From Saccharomycopsis fibuligera x Saccharomycopsis cf. fibuligera (Eukaryota; Ascomycota; Saccharomycetes; Ascoideales; Saccharomycopsidaceae): a stretch of DNA of 64,000 nt. The translations under genes were made by a program, and so were the position numbers. The notes beneath the pieces are model-generated. The model saw only the letters and a program-made list of their open reading frames with translations. It searched no databases and had not been told where the DNA came from. Below are positions 29,810-39,713 of the stretch, one piece after another. The stretch spans positions 1,227,501-1,291,500 of the forward strand of contig CP012809.1 in the NCBI GenBank assembly GCA_001936135.1, given 5' to 3'. Position 1 is the stretch's first letter, and every line of letters starts with the position of its first letter.

Positions 29810-32503
29810 ATGAGTGACTTACAAACAACTACAAACAATTCTAAGATACTCATTGAAAAGATCTTATCGGACCCAGTTTCGTTTCGCCCCGCAAGACATG
29901 CTGAATCAGACAACTTGAAGCCATCTTCTTACGTCTTAATCACAAACTCAAGCAAGCAGAGCTCCGCCAATCAGACTAAACATTTAAATAATAACAACAT
30001 CAATAATATCAAAAAGCAGCAAAACAAACTTTCTCCAAACAGAATGCTATCATCCCCGAAGCCAAAATCAATGGCTGAGGCAGTTGCTGCCTACACTGGC
30101 AAAAAATACTTGACAAAGGCAGAGAAGAAGATGAAAAAGAAATTAGAAAAAAAAGAAAAGCTTCAACAGACGGCTGAATTTACCAGTCCATTGGTGCAGT
30201 CTAAGTCAAAAATTTTGGGCTCACTAAACGCTATTGCTCAAAACAGCAATGATGATGAGGATTTTGGAGAGGATATTAATGCCAATAATATTGATAACGA
30301 TAACACGGGCGAGGATCTTGCTACAAAGATAGTGGCCGACAGCCAACTCAGCTCCGATGAAGATAATGAACAGGGTTATGCCCTGGCAGTTGATGAGGTT
30401 GTCAACGATGATAATGACCACGACGCTGATAATGTCATAGATATTAGCAGCAGCGACGATAGAGAAGTGGCCAAGACGACTAGAAGTCAGATCCAGTTTA
30501 AAGAGTTGGAAAGGGCTCCTAGGGTCAAAAATGAAGTCACCAAGTCTGGTATCGAAATATCTGAACAGCCAAAACTTACCGAATCTGGTGAGCATGATGA
30601 TAAAGATGATGAAGATGATGAAGATTATGAGTTAGAAGATGAAGATGAAGATGATGGGGATGATGACGATTACGAGGAGGAGGAGGATGGCGAATCAGAA
30701 GATGAGAAGGAGGAAAGCAAAACTGAGAAAAAATCTATATTGCCTTTTGTTAAAGTGGACCAACGTAATACTTCTATAGACGAGTCTGAGGATGAGAATG
30801 CCATCAAAAAAATTAATGACAAGATAGAGTTGAAGAAACTTGCAAACAACCATGACTTAAAGGGGCTCAACCAAGAACTTATAACCATAATTGATAGACA
30901 GCAAGGCGAACAAAAAAGTAACGCTTTAGCACCTGAAGAGAATAGTAATGTGAGAAGTGTTTCTCCAAGCAGATCCCTGGCGGCCACTTCATCAGATGAG
31001 CAAGATAACGAATTTTTGTATGGCCAAAACTTGGATTTTAACGATGATCATTTTTATCAACTTGAAGAATACGTTAACGATAGGGGCTCAACTAACTCAA
31101 AAAGAATCTGGAAAAACTGGAGACACACGTTCGTCAATAGTCGACCAGTTGGGTTATTGAACCATGGCGTTACATGTTACACGAACGCTGCAGTACAAGC
31201 AATGATTCACATTCCTGCAGTACAGCACTATTTGAAAGACGTTAACGATCACAAATATGATGATATCATTAACAGCAGGTCAGTCACCACTATCTTGGCA
31301 AACATCACTTCTAGAATGTGGAAAACTATGGAAGAACATAAGTCTAGTGGTGGAGGGGCTCGATACATTAATCCAAAGAAATTGATCAAAAGACTTGACG
31401 ATATCAATTGCATGATGTCTGAATGGCAACAAGAAGACTCTCACGAGTACTTCATGTCTTTGCTCTCTAGATTACAAGAAGATTCCACTCCAAAGAAACA
31501 GAAGTTGAATACCAGTATTATTTATGATATCTTTGGTGGAGTGCTTAACCAGGCAGTGGTCTGTCAAAACTGTAATCATGTTTCAAAGACTAAACAAGAG
31601 TTTTATGACTTATCATTGTCTCTTGACCCTAAAAAGAAAAGACAAATTGTTCCTAGCTCTATGAGTACCAGCAGAATTAATAGCAAAGAAACGTCACCAG
31701 AGTTAATGAGCAGTTCTCCGAAAAGTGAAAGTGCCAGTGCTGATGTTGAAAATGGCAATGCCAGTTCTACTTCTGCTAATAGTGACAACAATAAAGATTT
31801 TCCTGCTCCTGTGGTGAAAAAGAAGCCAAGATATTCTGTCATTAATGCTATCAATGATTTCTTTGAGCCGGAATTGATAAAATCAGATAGACATGATCAA
31901 TCTGCTGGCTATGCTTGTTCTAACTGTAAAAAAACCACGGATGCCTTGAAGTTCTCTTCTATTGACAGAGCTCCAGAGACTTTAGTCATTCATATCAAAA
32001 GATTTAGATTCAATGAAAACTCCAACAGCTCATCAAAGCTTAAGAGTCCAGTTTCATATCCTTTGATTTTGGATTTAACTGATTTTGAAGATGAGAACTT
32101 GTCAATGTATGAGAAATTGAACCAGAAGGGCAAAGATCAAGGAAATGTTTTTGCTAATGCTTCTGCAGGTGACCACAAAGATCCTATAAGATACCAGTTA
32201 ATTTCCGTTGTTGTTCACGAAGGCAGATCAATATCATCTGGTCATTACGTTGCGCACTGTCGCCAACCATCTGGCCAATGGAGCACTTATGATGATGAGT
32301 ACATAAATTCTATTTCCGAAGCCCAGGTGTTGAAAGAACCAAATGCTTATTACTTGGTATACACCAGATTGAAGTTCAAAGGTAATACTCCTGCTATTGT
32401 GACCACCAATGCTATGGGTATTAAAAAAGGAAAAAGAGGTAATTCTCCAAATGGGAACGTTAGTAATGGCGGCGGTAACAACAAGAAACGCAGAAGAAAC
32501 TGA
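29810..32503 (+). CDS. UBP10: Ubp10-like ubiquitin-specific protease (Dot4)
   Basis: 897 residues. The catalytic USP domain starts near 445 with PVGLLNHGVTCYTNAAVQA; Cys456 is the nucleophile. It ends with SSGHYVAHC (His812) and the Asp-bearing WSTYDDEY box. The GVTCYTNAAVQ form, in place of the common GNTCYMNS, is typical of Ubp10. Two Cys-X2-Cys pairs (CQNC, CSNC) form the usual zinc ribbon. The N-terminal half is Lys-rich, then very acidic (about 255-310, Asp/Glu runs), as in Ubp10, which binds silencing factors and removes ubiquitin from histone H2B. A Ser/Asn-rich insert (about 610-680) interrupts the USP fold. The C-terminus ends in a basic cluster (KKRRRN), a possible nuclear localisation signal. 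It is convergent with NOP6. Confidence 0.85.
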   Translation: MSDLQTTTNNSKILIEKILSDPVSFRPARHAESDNLKPSSYVLITNSSKQSSANQTKHLNNNNINNIKKQQNKLSPNRMLSSPKPKSMAEAVAAYTGKKYLTKAEKKMKKKLEKKEKLQQTAEFTSPLVQSKSKILGSLNAIAQNSNDDEDFGEDINANNIDNDNTGEDLATKIVADSQLSSDEDNEQGYALAVDEVVNDDNDHDADNVIDISSSDDREVAKTTRSQIQFKELERAPRVKNEVTKSGIEISEQPKLTESGEHDDKDDEDDEDYELEDEDEDDGDDDDYEEEEDGESEDEKEESKTEKKSILPFVKVDQRNTSIDESEDENAIKKINDKIELKKLANNHDLKGLNQELITIIDRQQGEQKSNALAPEENSNVRSVSPSRSLAATSSDEQDNEFLYGQNLDFNDDHFYQLEEYVNDRGSTNSKRIWKNWRHTFVNSRPVGLLNHGVTCYTNAAVQAMIHIPAVQHYLKDVNDHKYDDIINSRSVTTILANITSRMWKTMEEHKSSGGGARYINPKKLIKRLDDINCMMSEWQQEDSHEYFMSLLSRLQEDSTPKKQKLNTSIIYDIFGGVLNQAVVCQNCNHVSKTKQEFYDLSLSLDPKKKRQIVPSSMSTSRINSKETSPELMSSSPKSESASADVENGNASSTSANSDNNKDFPAPVVKKKPRYSVINAINDFFEPELIKSDRHDQSAGYACSNCKKTTDALKFSSIDRAPETLVIHIKRFRFNENSNSSSKLKSPVSYPLILDLTDFEDENLSMYEKLNQKGKDQGNVFANASAGDHKDPIRYQLISVVVHEGRSISSGHYVAHCRQPSGQWSTYDDEYINSISEAQVLKEPNAYYLVYTRLKFKGNTPAIVTTNAMGIKKGKRGNSPNGNVSNGGGNNKKRRRN

Positions 32504-33355
32504 GTTATATTGGTAAGCAAGATACTGGTTGAAGTTTAGTATCCCTTGCTTTACTTTTAGTGTTACTCTGTGGTTTACTATGATAGACTAATATTGCTGA
32601 CCTGATTTCTTTGGTTTTCTTGGTTTTGATTTTTTTTGCTCTTTTTAATCATGCTTTTAATGTCTTTTTAACGTACATTCCGTCTTCATTGCTTTCCGCA
32701 AAACTTCTGATTTTCCATTTCCTTTTTCCTGCTCATCTATTTCCAATTCTCATTTTCTGCATCTATTATTATTTTTAATCTCTTAATTGTATTTTCTTCA
32801 TCCTTTTCAAATTTTTTTTTTCCTTTATTACTTGATTTCACTTTTTCCTCTCCCATTGCATCTACTGTTTTGCCAGTGCCACCATCACTTTTTCAACAAT
32901 TCAGTTTGTCATCAGTTTTGAGTTTTGATTTTCTTTCTGATATGACCTTACTTGACTTGACTTGATTCATTTCAATTCTGTACAGCATCTGACATTCGCT
33001 GAGGCTATTTACATACAACGATATATGGCTTCCAAAGTTAATACAAATACGATCGCATATTTTTGATCTATGATATTGTTCTTTGTAGCTTTTATGCTGA
33101 CCTCGAATTGGGTAATACCAATCACATAAAGCAAAATCCTAAATTCTATGGTACACAAATAGGCTATAAAAGAAATGAAACTTGTATAATCAGGCAAACG
33201 TTATTTAAACAATAGGGGCAGCGAAACAGTAAATTATGGAAAATGCTTATTATGAAAGATAGAGTCAAATATAAAAAATAAAAATTATAAGAATTCCTAA
33301 TATACATGAGTATGTAAAGTTTTGATATGTCAATATTCAACTAGAACAGAATATC
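32504..33355. other. 3' intergenic region between convergent UBP10 and NOP6
   Basis: 850 AT-rich bases holding two 3' UTRs. No gene is supported; the 33009-33197 minus-strand frame has no recognisable features. Confidence 0.5.
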
Positions 33356-34243
33356 TCATTTCTTCTTCATCATTGCTAATCTTGAAGGATGAATACCCGT
33401 TGTCGGCTGTTCACCACCAACACTAGAGCCAGTATTGTGGCTAGAAGACGATGATCCACCATTATTTCTTTTCTTCCTTTGCTCTTCAAGAGACTTTGCT
33501 AATTTTTCTCTTCTTTCTTCATCTAGCTTCAAATTCTTCTCTTTGATTTTTTCCAATCTCGCCTGGGAATTCCCACCACCGCCAGCGGTCAATTCAACGT
33601 TAATTTTACGGTTTTTGAAAATCGCATGATGCTTAGTCAATGCGATATCCATTCTTGAGCGAAGTGATGATGCTCTTGGTTCTTTTTTTTGTTGTTTACC
33701 ATCCGCTTTTGAGTCCTTGTCTTCACCATCTTTTGAGTCCTTGTCTTGTTCACCATCCTTTTTTGTAGCTTTATTTTTACTACTCTTAATGGTACTTTCA
33801 TTGAATTCAACAAATGCAATGCCCTTATCTTTTCTCATTCTTATTATGTCTGGCTTCGAATGCTTAAATAATTGGCGAAGTTCATCTTCGGTGGTATTGT
33901 ATGGCAAGTTACCAACAAACAAAATAAATCTTGGAACGCCATTGGATGAGCCTTTGCCCTTTTTCCCTCTTCTGGTCTTGCGCTTCTTTTTAACCGGCTC
34001 TCCATCTGGGTTCGTCACCACAGTTGCTCCATCTTGCTGAATGTTCTTTGAGTCATCATTCTGATTGGATTTGTTGTCATTACCTTGACCTGCTTCGGAC
34101 AGTATGTCACGTACTCGTTTCTTGTCATTATTGGTGGTTTCCTGCTTGGTTTCGGCATCGTCCAGCTGACCGGACTTCTTCTTACGAAACTCAAGAGCCT
34201 TTCTTTGTTTCTTTGTAAGTTTCTCTATCGCTACTTCAGCCAT
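33356..34243 (-). CDS. NOP6: Nop6-like nucleolar RRM protein
   Basis: 295 residues. A Lys-rich N-terminus (MAEVAIEKLTKKQRKALEFRK) and a basic KKKRKTRRGKKGKG cluster precede an RRM with RNP2 ILFVGNLPYNTTEDEL and RNP1 KGIAFVEF. The RRM is then interrupted by about 45 charged residues with KDSKDGED-type repeats. It resumes with RSRMDIALTKHHAIFKNRKINVELTAGGGG, which matches the end of the Nop6 RRM. A Lys/Glu helix and a Ser/Gly-rich tail follow. In S. cerevisiae Nop6 helps early 40S assembly in the nucleolus. The upstream PAC and RRPE elements support a ribosome-biogenesis role. The start is the only suitable ATG. Confidence 0.85.
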   Translation of the reverse strand: MAEVAIEKLTKKQRKALEFRKKKSGQLDDAETKQETTNNDKKRVRDILSEAGQGNDNKSNQNDDSKNIQQDGATVVTNPDGEPVKKKRKTRRGKKGKGSSNGVPRFILFVGNLPYNTTEDELRQLFKHSKPDIIRMRKDKGIAFVEFNESTIKSSKNKATKKDGEQDKDSKDGEDKDSKADGKQQKKEPRASSLRSRMDIALTKHHAIFKNRKINVELTAGGGGNSQARLEKIKEKNLKLDEERREKLAKSLEEQRKKRNNGGSSSSSHNTGSSVGGEQPTTGIHPSRLAMMKKK

Positions 34244-34350
34244 TTTTTATTATTAGTGAATATACTCGTATGAAATATTTGTACTGTTGCAATATATTGT
34301 GACGTATAAAGATAAGAAAGTGATAAACGATCAGTACTATTAAGTAAGTG

Positions 34351-34378
<28 letters not shown>
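34351..34378 (+). repeat. poly(dA) tract of 28 bp
   Basis: Uninterrupted A28 joined to a T-rich stretch. Tracts of this length exclude nucleosomes in yeast promoters. Confidence 0.8.

Positions 34379-34382
<4 letters not shown>
34375..34382. promoter_or_regulatory. RRPE-like element (AAAATTTT)
   Basis: The junction of the poly(dA) and T-rich tracts gives the AAAATTTT core of the rRNA-processing element. It lies about 135 bp upstream of the NOP6 start, close to a PAC element. RRPE and PAC together mark ribosome-biogenesis genes in yeasts. A homopolymer junction can create the core by chance. Confidence 0.5.
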
Positions 34383-34383
<1 letters not shown>

Positions 34384-34419
34384 TTTTTTATTTTATTTTA
34401 TTTTTTTTTTTCCAGCGAT

Positions 34420-34427
34420 GCGATGAG
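34420..34427 (+). promoter_or_regulatory. PAC element (GCGATGAG)
   Basis: An exact GCGATGAG, 177 bp upstream of the NOP6 ATG. PAC is bound by Dot6/Tod6 and controls ribosome-biogenesis genes. A partial copy (GCGATG) lies 5 bp before it. Confidence 0.7.
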
Positions 34428-34770
34428 GAGCCATCCGGGCAATCGCGGCGGGCGCACAAGTACTGAAGCTCAAGATGATTGGGATCAGAAACGTTTAATG
34501 TTGCACAACACCACAGAACATCACAATCACAAACAAACCCAGAGACCAAGCCATTGGCGAGTTTACTAACATACAAGCGTACCAATTACATCAAGAGATA
34601 CGGAATACGGGATTGCATTTGTTTTCATCTTTACTGTTTTTCTTTGCCTCACTTGACTTTCACTTTACATAATTCAGTTGTGGTGTGCATATTGCAAATT
34701 GTTTTGATAGAGACAGTTTAGGTACTACGGATAGATACTCAGATAGAGTCAGAAACTGGAATCTCACAAA

Positions 34771-35814
34771 ATGAGCAGAAATGAGCGGATCTCTAGAAGA
34801 GACCAATATGAATTACAAAACAATATTTCGCCATCATCCTCATCCTCATCATCGACAACTAAACCGCGTCGCTCTCCGGGAAATGACATGAATGGAACAA
34901 GTAACAATAATAAGAATAGCAGTAATCAGAACAATCATAATAACTATCATAACAATGGTGCCAATGGTGCGAGCACCCACGGCCCTGGCGAAAGTAGGAG
35001 CAATAATGATACCGGTAGTATAGATGGTATCACCACAAGCCATAACCAGCAAAATGATCAGCATCAAAATCAACATAATCATTATCAACGGAGAATTAGC
35101 GATATTAATAATAACACCAAGGACAGAGATTCTATCACTTCCAAATATCGCGACGCTGCCGATAATCGCCGAATCAGAGAAAGAGACCCTTTACGGAGGT
35201 CAACTGCCGCAACTGAAAGTGGCGCTGGTAACGGCCATAATGATAATGTTAATGGTAGAAGCAAAAAAGGACTTGTCATAGATAAAAATGAGGAAGAGCT
35301 ACAAAAAATGGACAATCAAAGACGAAGAAATAGACGCAGAAGCAGCGGTGGGTACGAGGATCAGCGAGGTAATGATAATGGTGGCGTGAGCAATGACAGA
35401 GAGAACACTCCCCGCCGCAAACAATTTCAAGAATCTAATGATTATCGCAAACGAAATAGTTTTAGCAGCATCAATGACAATAGCCACGAACAGCAGAAAC
35501 GACTTGATGCGGATAATGACGATGATGTGATATTGCCAGATAACGATAATTCGATTACTGATAGTCGCGAAGTTAGTAATGAAGAAATCAAAATTGATAA
35601 CGATGAGGACGATCAAATGGCAATGATGCAACAACTTATGGGATTTGGTGGGTTCGGCACCACCAAGGGTAAACATGTTGCTGGTACCGATGTTTATGTG
35701 GCCAGCAAACCAAAAGCTGGCTCTTTTAGACAGTATATGAATAGACTGAAAGGGTTCAATAGACCATTATCGCCACCGCCTTCTGAGCGGAAGAAAAGTT
35801 CTAGAGGAGCATAA
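34771..35814 (+). CDS. SNRNP27-domain protein (U4/U6.U5 tri-snRNP 27K relative)
   Basis: 347 residues. The first ~275 are low-complexity, rich in Asn, Ser, Arg, Asp and His, with scattered RRRNRRRSS-type basic clusters, as in SR-like splicing proteins. The last ~68 hold the conserved domain: MMQQLMGFGGFGTTKGKHV, then FRQYMNRLKGFNRPL. This matches the human SNRNP27 C-terminus (GF-TTKGK, then YRQYMNR-GGFNRPL), which sits near the U6/5' splice site helix in the tri-snRNP. A role in pre-mRNA splicing is inferred from that domain. It is divergent from NOP6 and convergent with the Nramp gene. Confidence 0.75.
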   Translation: MSRNERISRRDQYELQNNISPSSSSSSSTTKPRRSPGNDMNGTSNNNKNSSNQNNHNNYHNNGANGASTHGPGESRSNNDTGSIDGITTSHNQQNDQHQNQHNHYQRRISDINNNTKDRDSITSKYRDAADNRRIRERDPLRRSTAATESGAGNGHNDNVNGRSKKGLVIDKNEEELQKMDNQRRRNRRRSSGGYEDQRGNDNGGVSNDRENTPRRKQFQESNDYRKRNSFSSINDNSHEQQKRLDADNDDDVILPDNDNSITDSREVSNEEIKIDNDEDDQMAMMQQLMGFGGFGTTKGKHVAGTDVYVASKPKAGSFRQYMNRLKGFNRPLSPPPSERKKSSRGA

Positions 35815-36978
35815 TGGTGTCGCTGTTTGCTAGGCAATGGGGAAGACCAATTAGTGAAGGCCGAAATGTTTCTTGACTATTTGGTTAGTAAGGTTTTTCC
35901 TTTTTTTTTTTTTTTTATTATGTTGAGAGCGGGTCTAGCGTTGTTGATTAGTCGAAGCCTGACAGCCAAACTTGTCGTTATGAGAAAAAAGTGAAGTGCG
36001 GTTTGGACAAGCTTTATCGACAAGAACCAGCTAAAGAGAATCATTATATTTGCGTCTACATTTGACCAATGGTTGCATTGATGTAGTGAAGCAAGTCAAT
36101 TGAGCATGGAAATTTGGCAGGGTGTCTTTCATTGGTAGTATTTTCCTTTTTCGTTTTACTGTTTCACTAACTGACTTTAAGGGTTAATCAGCTATGGATG
36201 GAGCCCAGAAATGCTGCTTTATATTGCTTCTTTTCAATTCTGTGCAGTTATTGCCATATATGTTTTTTTTTGTTTTTTTTTTGTTTTTCATTATTTTAAT
36301 TTGCTATACCTATTATGATCACTCTCTTTTCCTTTTATATTTTTGTTCTTAATTTGTGAAACTATATAATTGTATTTTTAAGATCAGATTTCTCTGTTGA
36401 ATTTTTATACTTGTTTTTTTCTCGAGATTTATTTATTTTCTTTTTTTCTTTTTTTTTTTTAAAAAAAAATTATTTTACAATTCTTTTTTTCAGGTATTAA
36501 TAAAGTCATGTTTTTCTCTGTTTATTCGTTTATTAACTTAGGTGGACAGTCAAGTACCTATATGTGTAACACCGGACAAATTTGCCTGCACCCTACCCTG
36601 CCCTGCACCCCGCAACCGCACTACCAGCTTCCTGTTCTCTTCTGGAGAAATTAAAGTGTTGGATAGCCAACCTATGGCGGCGACAGTATTACATTATACT
36701 GCAAATTGTATAAACTACGCTACTTTATCTTATTTTTCGTTACATCGTATTTGTATCGTATTATTACTAATATTATGTGCTGATGTATGATATTTATATG
36801 CTAAGGATGCGGAAAATATTTGTACATCGTCTTGGGAATTACTATATGATTCAAATATATTGAGTGCCGCCATGTTTATAATGAATATTGATTGTGTGTG
36901 TCTTGATTGAGGGGAGAGATATACACTTCTACATTGGCCATTGGCTTGGCCGCTGTGAAAAAATGTCAGCGGCAATAC
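35815..36978. other. 3' intergenic region between convergent genes
   Basis: 1.16 kb with no supportable gene. T-rich runs near 35900, 36265, 36430-36460 and an A-run near 36460 dominate the middle. The small frame at 36542-36790 lacks any family feature. Confidence 0.5.
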
Positions 36979-38676
36979 TCAACTGATATCACCGCCACTA
37001 AGACCCAATTGAACAATCATGTAAACATTCAAAACACAAACAAATAGCCACGCGATAGCGGCAATTATTGACGTAACCCAATTATTGCTATAGTCCACGT
37101 ATCTTTGCTCTGAAAGATCAGTGGTTTGAATTCTAATTACCTGGCCCTCTGCGTCGGGACAAGCGGTATCAATGTTAGCAGGGACAGCGGGGGCGGTGGT
37201 ATTAGCACCAGCGGCGCCAGCGGCACCGCCTTGGCGTTGCCTTATTGTTGTTGTTGACTGGCTATCATCCTCCGTAGTTGTTGAGGTCATATCTGACAAG
37301 GAAATAATTTCCTGTTGAGTCTCGCTCTTTTTGATATCAATGACATAATCATCTTTGATCTCCACCTTCATGACTGATTTTTTGCAAGTGAAGTAAATCA
37401 AAGGGGCAGTCAAAAATGGCAACAAGATGGAAAGACAGACTTGAGAAGCGTTTAGTGCTTTGGAGAGCCCACTTTTACCAATGGTCAAAGTGACAATAAA
37501 GGCAGGAATGATTGCGATGGATCTTGTGATTGCTCTTCTTTTCCATGGCTTGATTGTCCAGTTTAAATGGCCCTCGGAGACAATCTGGCCGCTCATTGTA
37601 CAGACCACCCCTGCCATTAAGCCGGAGAGCAATAATGCCACCATGAAAACTGTTCCTGCGGCTGGAGTGAGGAGCTTGGAAAGTAACGAATGAATAGTGT
37701 ACAAGTCTGCATCTACAGCTTCGTCAGTGCCGTAAAGAGCAGCCCCAGCAATAATTAGAATTGCGGCGTTAACGAAAAGCGCCACGGTAAATAGAGTAAC
37801 GGTAAGTTCAATAATGGAATATTTGAGAGAATAGTCAATGGCTTTGAGAGTAGGGCGGTAATGGTAGTAGAAATATTCTTCTGCTTCTTCTCTGTTGCTG
37901 AACCATTCTTCTTTGATGAAATTTTGCTGTTCGTCAAACTCGCGTAATCTCGGTTTAACCAAACTTGTGCCCAAAATCAACGAATGGGGCATCACCGTGG
38001 CCCCTAATATGGAAGTAGCGGTATACATCCCGCTGTGTTCAAACATTTGACTGGAAGGAATAAAACCGCGGAAAACTTGGCGAATAGGTACTGGGGGAAT
38101 CATCTTGAGCTCGATACAAAAGCAAACCACCACACCAGCCACGAAGACAGCGACAACGTACTCAATGTAGCGGATAAGCTGAGCAGATCCACCAGGTCTA
38201 TAAGCAAGCAACACGACAAACACATCGACAATAGTGAGGACAACGCCGGCCGGTAGCGGGATCTTTAGCAAAATGTTGAGAGCGATAGCAGTACCGATGA
38301 CTTCGGCCAAGTCTGTAGCAATGATGGCGCATTCAGCAGCAATGTAAAGGCCCCAGTTGACATATTTGTTCAAATGGATACGGCAAGCATTAGGGAGATC
38401 CATGCCAGTAACAGACCCAAGTTTGATGCAAAGAGACTGCAAAAAGATGGCAATGAGATTAGATAAAAGCACGACGCATAACAAGGAGAATCGATTAGTA
38501 GCACCGGCGGTAATGTTTGTAGAGTAATTGCCGGGGTCAAAGTAGGCAACAGAAATCAAGATCGAGCCTAGACAAAAGCGACGGAACTTGGAAGCGTGGG
38601 CAACGAAGGAAGTGAATTTTGGGTTATTGAGGAGGTTGTGGTGCCATGAAAATGAGAGGCATTTGGGGAAGGGCAT
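36979..38676 (-). CDS. SMF1: Nramp family divalent metal transporter (Smf1/Smf2-like)
   Basis: 565 residues with about 11 membrane segments. The metal-site motif in TM1 is intact, DPGN at 47-50 (AYFDPGNYSTN), as is the TM6 motif ATVMPHS at 226-232, whose Met coordinates Mn or Fe. LSGLMAGVVCTMSGQIVSEG and LNASQVCLSILLPFLTAPLI match the Smf1/Smf2 group throughout. It imports manganese, iron and related metals with protons at the plasma or endosomal membrane. A loop of about 80 residues rich in Thr, Ala and Gln separates the last two membrane segments. Smf1, Smf2 and Smf3 cannot be told apart safely by eye, so the symbol denotes the group. I scanned most codons and found no in-frame CTG. Confidence 0.85.
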   Translation of the reverse strand: MPFPKCLSFSWHHNLLNNPKFTSFVAHASKFRRFCLGSILISVAYFDPGNYSTNITAGATNRFSLLCVVLLSNLIAIFLQSLCIKLGSVTGMDLPNACRIHLNKYVNWGLYIAAECAIIATDLAEVIGTAIALNILLKIPLPAGVVLTIVDVFVVLLAYRPGGSAQLIRYIEYVVAVFVAGVVVCFCIELKMIPPVPIRQVFRGFIPSSQMFEHSGMYTATSILGATVMPHSLILGTSLVKPRLREFDEQQNFIKEEWFSNREEAEEYFYYHYRPTLKAIDYSLKYSIIELTVTLFTVALFVNAAILIIAGAALYGTDEAVDADLYTIHSLLSKLLTPAAGTVFMVALLLSGLMAGVVCTMSGQIVSEGHLNWTIKPWKRRAITRSIAIIPAFIVTLTIGKSGLSKALNASQVCLSILLPFLTAPLIYFTCKKSVMKVEIKDDYVIDIKKSETQQEIISLSDMTSTTTEDDSQSTTTIRQRQGGAAGAAGANTTAPAVPANIDTACPDAEGQVIRIQTTDLSEQRYVDYSNNWVTSIIAAIAWLFVCVLNVYMIVQLGLSGGDIS

Positions 38677-39105
38677 GATTGGTATTGCGGTGAGTGTGAA
38701 GATGTCAAGGAGACATAAAGGAGGGAGACGACGTGGAGTTCCTGGGAACGGAGACAGATGAAGATTGCGAGTTGCGGTGGGGGATGGCCAAAATAATATA
38801 TATAATATATATACTAATAGAATGATAGATTATATATTGATAGAATGACAAGATGCACCCGGGAGGTCAGATGTAGGGATGTACGGATGTACGGATGGAT
38901 GAAGTGGAGTGGAGTGAGTAATCTAAAGGAAAAAAGTGCCTACTTGGGTGGGCGAAAAGTGTATCTTGCTACATATATTGGTATTGAAGCGCAACTGGAA
39001 TTGTTTTTCTGAATACTGCCCGGGTCAGTCAGTACCGTTTGCAAAGAGCATATATATATGTGCAGCGTTTAGTCTAGAATTCTCTTGCTATTAATAGTTA
39101 GCACC

Positions 39106-39129
39106 GCTGCTGCTGCTGCTGCTGCTGCT
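39106..39129 (+). repeat. GCT x8 trinucleotide repeat
   Basis: Eight perfect GCT units followed by an imperfect TCTGCTGCT. Noncoding. Confidence 0.85.
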
Positions 39130-39317
39130 TCTGCTGCTATCCGTTACACGCTACAGTCTTCCGCTTTTTCCATTTTTCCATTTTTCGATTTTTCGATTTT
39201 TTTTGCTTTGGCTGTGTGGTGCTGGTAGCAATAAGGGAGTGCGCGCCGCTTCTGCTTCTGCTTCTGCTTCGGCTTCTTCCCACCACTGTCGTACGATGCT
39301 ACACTATGTGCTGCCTT

Positions 39318-39340
39318 CTCAACTCAACTCAACTCAACTC
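39318..39340 (+). repeat. CTCAA pentanucleotide repeat
   Basis: About 4.6 perfect CTCAA units in the leader region of the large ORF. Confidence 0.8.
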
Positions 39341-39561
39341 TGGGTGTCAAACTGTATCTCCTCCCACACAGACAATCCGCCCTACCGATGGCTTGTCAAA
39401 CCTGGGATGTGGGTCTTGCTCTTATATATTCCCTACTCCATTTTTGGGGCTGTTGGGGCTGCTACTCTTGCACCAATCGTAACTAGCCACAGTATACAGT
39501 TACAGCGTCCGGGCAACACTCCTCCACGGAGCCAGGTCTATTGTCCTTCAGCGCTTATTTG

Positions 39562-39584
39562 CAAACAAACAAACAAACAAACAA
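39562..39584 (+). repeat. CAAA tetranucleotide repeat
   Basis: About 5.75 perfect CAAA units, 130 bp before the large ORF and probably within its 5' UTR. Confidence 0.8.
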
Positions 39585-39713
39585 GGACATCATCACCATC
39601 TAATTTACATTCTACAGGTACCAGTAGGTACATCTCTTCGTCCACATCCACATTCCAACGCGCTTCCAAAACGCCCTCATCACACCGGCTCTCCTCCACC
39701 TCCACCGCCTGCC

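Larger units (their letters stand above)
34244..34770. other. divergent promoter, NOP6 and the SNRNP27-domain gene
   Basis: 527 bp shared by two divergent genes. It holds a 28-bp poly(dA) run (34351-34378), an adjoining AAAATTTT (RRPE-like, ending at 34382), T-rich sequence, and a PAC element at 34420-34427. Confidence 0.6.
38677..39713. other. divergent intergenic region with several microsatellites
   Basis: No supportable gene. A TATATAATATATATA run near 38793-38815 may serve as the TATA region of the SMF gene. Downstream are five simple repeats: GCT x8 (39106-39129), TTTTTCCA/CGA runs (39165-39200), GCTTCT (39248-39276), CTCAA (39318-39340) and CAAA (39562-39584). All lie upstream of the 2230-residue ORF. 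The 222-codon frame at 39203-39871 arises from these repeats and overlaps the large gene out of frame. Confidence 0.6.

Noticed and set aside
35885-35891. TACTAAC on the minus strand downstream of the SNRNP27-domain gene.
   Set aside because: It is antisense, in a convergent 3' region, with no exon to join.
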